In this document: piece after piece, positions 14,828-16,137 of the stretch | How positions within the stretch are numbered: the first letter of the stretch is position 1 | Layout of the letters: the number at the start of each line of letters is the position of its first letter | Source of the DNA: Clostridia bacterium | GTDB lineage: Bacteria > Bacillota_A > Clostridia > UMGS1810 | Direction of reading: 5' to 3' | Length of the DNA: 16,137 bases | Assembly (NCBI GenBank): GCA_017437345.1 | Contig: JAFSBJ010000028.1 | Span: 1-16,137 of the forward strand | Notes under the pieces: generated by a model | Database searches by the model: none | What the model saw: only the letters and a program-made list of their open reading frames with translations | What the model was told of the DNA's origin: nothing | Made by a program: the position numbers and the translations under genes

Positions 14828-14878
14828 ACGGATATGCAAAAGCAAATCCTAAGCCAATTTGTATTTTAGCATATCCGT
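14828..14878 (+). other. Leader hairpin 2
   Basis: ACGGATATGC (14828-14837) pairs perfectly with GCATATCCGT (14869-14878). With small bulges the stem continues through AAAA/TTTT and CAAAT/ATTTG to a loop around CCTAAGCC. It ends 29 bases before the ribosome site and only 4 bases separate it from hairpin 1. No known riboswitch pattern was recognised. Together with hairpin 1 it fills most of the 314-base gap after argG. Confidence 0.6.
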
Positions 14879-14922
14879 AAATTAAAAGCAAGCAAAATTT
14901 AATTTATGGAGGTAAAAAATAT

Positions 14923-15828
14923 TTGGAAAACAGATGTCAAAGATGTGACAGAGAATTGTCTGACCCCAATGCAGTGTTTGGTTGGCGTTGTGCTGAAATT
15001 TTAGGTGTATCGGGACAACTATCACAAATGGGAGCAGCTGTCTTTAGAAAATTTGTAAACGGAGTACTAAAAGCAAAAAAACTTTTTGGCAACAGTAATT
15101 TTGAGTTTACAGATAAGCAATGGAAAAAACTATACTCAGCTTTTGCAAAAATGTCATTATGGGATGGCGTTGATGAAAGAAAAGTAAAGAAAGCAAGGAA
15201 AGAGAGCTATTCTGTTTTAGATGGTTCAAAAACAAAAGCATCCGAATTTTCCGATTCACTCAAAGAATACTCCAAAGCCATTATCAAAAAAAATCCCATT
15301 TATAGTGTATGGAACGCAGCAGAAGATGCTATTTGGAAATCAGGAGCGGTAGTGCTGGACAAAGCGGGGTATCATTTATCAAGTGATTTACTTAAATTAG
15401 CAGCAAGCGGGAGTGGAAATAAATACATAGCCAAAGAAGGAAGTTATGCATCAAATTTATTAAAAAAAGATAAAGGACTAAATGATTTTGTAAAAAGAAA
15501 AATATGGGAACATGGTGAAGATAAAAACAATCCAAATCCTTCAATTCCAACTGAAACATATAAAATCCCGCTTAATAATGGAGATTTGGGGGTTGCTTTG
15601 CACAGGGTTAAAGTTGATATCAATGCCACCAAAAATTCAAACGGAGTTTGGAACGCAAAGGTAAAGGTAACAGATGAATTTGATTTTACAGAACTTGTAA
15701 ATCCACTTAACAAAGGCTCAATAAAAAATTTTGTTTTGTGGACCGCAAATGATTTTGCATATCTTGATTCAAGCATGGGATTATTAGATCCGGTTAAAGT
15801 TGAGATAACTTATTCAAAGGAATATTAA
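14923..15828 (+). CDS. Uncharacterised 301-residue protein with N-terminal Cys motif; candidate SOS-controlled toxin or bacteriocin-like protein
   Basis: I do not recognise a named family. The start is TTG (14923-14925) with GGAGG (14908-14912) 10 bases upstream. No signal peptide or membrane helix is seen. Residues 1-28 (RCQRCDRELSDPNAVFGWRC) carry C5, C8 and C23 in a zinc-ribbon-like setting with only three cysteines. Residues ~30-190 are helical and Lys-rich. From ~205 the character changes to beta-rich: PLNNGDLGVALHRVKVDI, GVWNAKVKVTDEFDFTEL, then NDFAYLDSSMGLLDPVKVEI to the end, which looks like a compact C-terminal domain. The combination of helical carrier, separate C-terminal domain, LexA-like operator and a small membrane-protein gene 12 bases downstream resembles toxin/immunity or bacteriocin pairs. 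That role is an inference. It could instead be an uncharacterised intracellular or phage-derived protein. Confidence 0.7.
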   Translation: MENRCQRCDRELSDPNAVFGWRCAEILGVSGQLSQMGAAVFRKFVNGVLKAKKLFGNSNFEFTDKQWKKLYSAFAKMSLWDGVDERKVKKARKESYSVLDGSKTKASEFSDSLKEYSKAIIKKNPIYSVWNAAEDAIWKSGAVVLDKAGYHLSSDLLKLAASGSGNKYIAKEGSYASNLLKKDKGLNDFVKRKIWEHGEDKNNPNPSIPTETYKIPLNNGDLGVALHRVKVDINATKNSNGVWNAKVKVTDEFDFTELVNPLNKGSIKNFVLWTANDFAYLDSSMGLLDPVKVEITYSKEY

Positions 15829-15840
15829 AGGGGAAGTTAT

Positions 15841-16137
15841 ATGAAAAATAAAATTGCAACAATACTTTTATTTATTCTTTTTGCAATACCAATTCCTATT
15901 TCCATATTAGTCATTCCTATGTCTATTATATGTATTTTTGGTATATTGATTGGAGAACTTCGTTTTTTTGAAATAATAAATACTTTACTAATAATGATAA
16001 TATCAACCTCATATCTTTTTATTTATGTGTATGCACTCAAAAAAACATGGTCTGAAAATAAAATTACCGCAAAAACATTTCTTCCAATAGCACATTGTTT
16101 TATGGCTTTTGTGGTTTCATTAATACTGATAAACCCA
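15841..16137 (+). CDS. Small hydrophobic membrane protein, 3' end outside window; candidate immunity protein
   Basis: An open frame of 99 codons runs without a stop to the right edge. ATG 15841 is preceded by AGGGGAAG at a short spacing and follows the stop of the 301-residue gene by 12 bases, so the two are probably co-transcribed. It shows at least three membrane segments (about 5-21, 23-38 and 43-63) and begins a fourth at about 80-98, joined by the short charged stretch KKTWSENKITAKT. I do not recognise the family. Small multi-helix membrane proteins directly behind a toxin gene are common as immunity proteins against envelope-acting toxins. A transporter subunit or unrelated membrane protein is also possible. 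Confidence 0.65.
   Translation, partial: MKNKIATILLFILFAIPIPISILVIPMSIICIFGILIGELRFFEIINTLLIMIISTSYLFIYVYALKKTWSENKITAKTFLPIAHCFMAFVVSLILINP

Noticed and set aside
14782..14878. Type III antitoxin RNA repeats
   Set aside because: The two hairpins differ in sequence and do not form tandem near-identical units ahead of a small RNase-type toxin.
15444..15776. 110-codon minus-strand frame inside the 301-residue gene
   Set aside because: Antisense shadow without ribosome site or promoter.

Overview
The window looks like chromosomal DNA of an anaerobic, low-GC Gram-positive bacterium, most likely a clostridial Bacillota. The signs are A+T-rich intergenic DNA, GGAGG ribosome binding sites, sigma-A-type promoters, and a clostridial gene set: NfnAB, a hexameric glutamate dehydrogenase, Rex, a split transketolase, and cysE-cysS-mrnC in their usual Bacillota order. 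No rRNA, tRNA, CRISPR array or insertion sequence was seen.

Left part (1-4353). The C-terminal end of a probable TetR-type regulator reads rightward off the left edge. Next, on the minus strand, is the two-gene nfnAB operon for the flavoprotein complex linking NADH, NADPH and ferredoxin, with its own promoter and a strong terminator. gdhA, also minus, has a perfect consensus promoter. Two copies of a ~120-bp palindromic repeat lie on either side of nfnAB, each directly downstream of a stop codon (tetR-like gene, gdhA) and oriented with that gene.

Middle (4552-10324, all minus). From right to left: cysE, cysS, mrnC, two transketolase half-genes, a TVP38-type membrane protein and rex. Gaps are short or overlapping and no internal terminator was found, so a promoter in front of cysE could serve the whole block. 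NfnAB, glutamate dehydrogenase, transketolase and Rex together give this half a redox and nitrogen-balance theme.

Right part (10583-16137, all plus). A small Cys-rich protein, a YiiX-like papain-fold hydrolase with a membrane anchor, and a COG2509-type flavoprotein form a tight cluster. argG follows, with ArgR-like operators over its promoter and two hairpin terminators behind it. Beyond them is an accessory-looking unit: an extended -10 promoter with a LexA-like (SOS) box at the predicted transcription start, a leader with two long hairpins, a 301-residue protein with an N-terminal Cys motif and a domain-like C-terminus, and a small membrane protein cut by the right edge. The layout resembles SOS-controlled bacteriocin/immunity genes and is the best candidate here for something undescribed.
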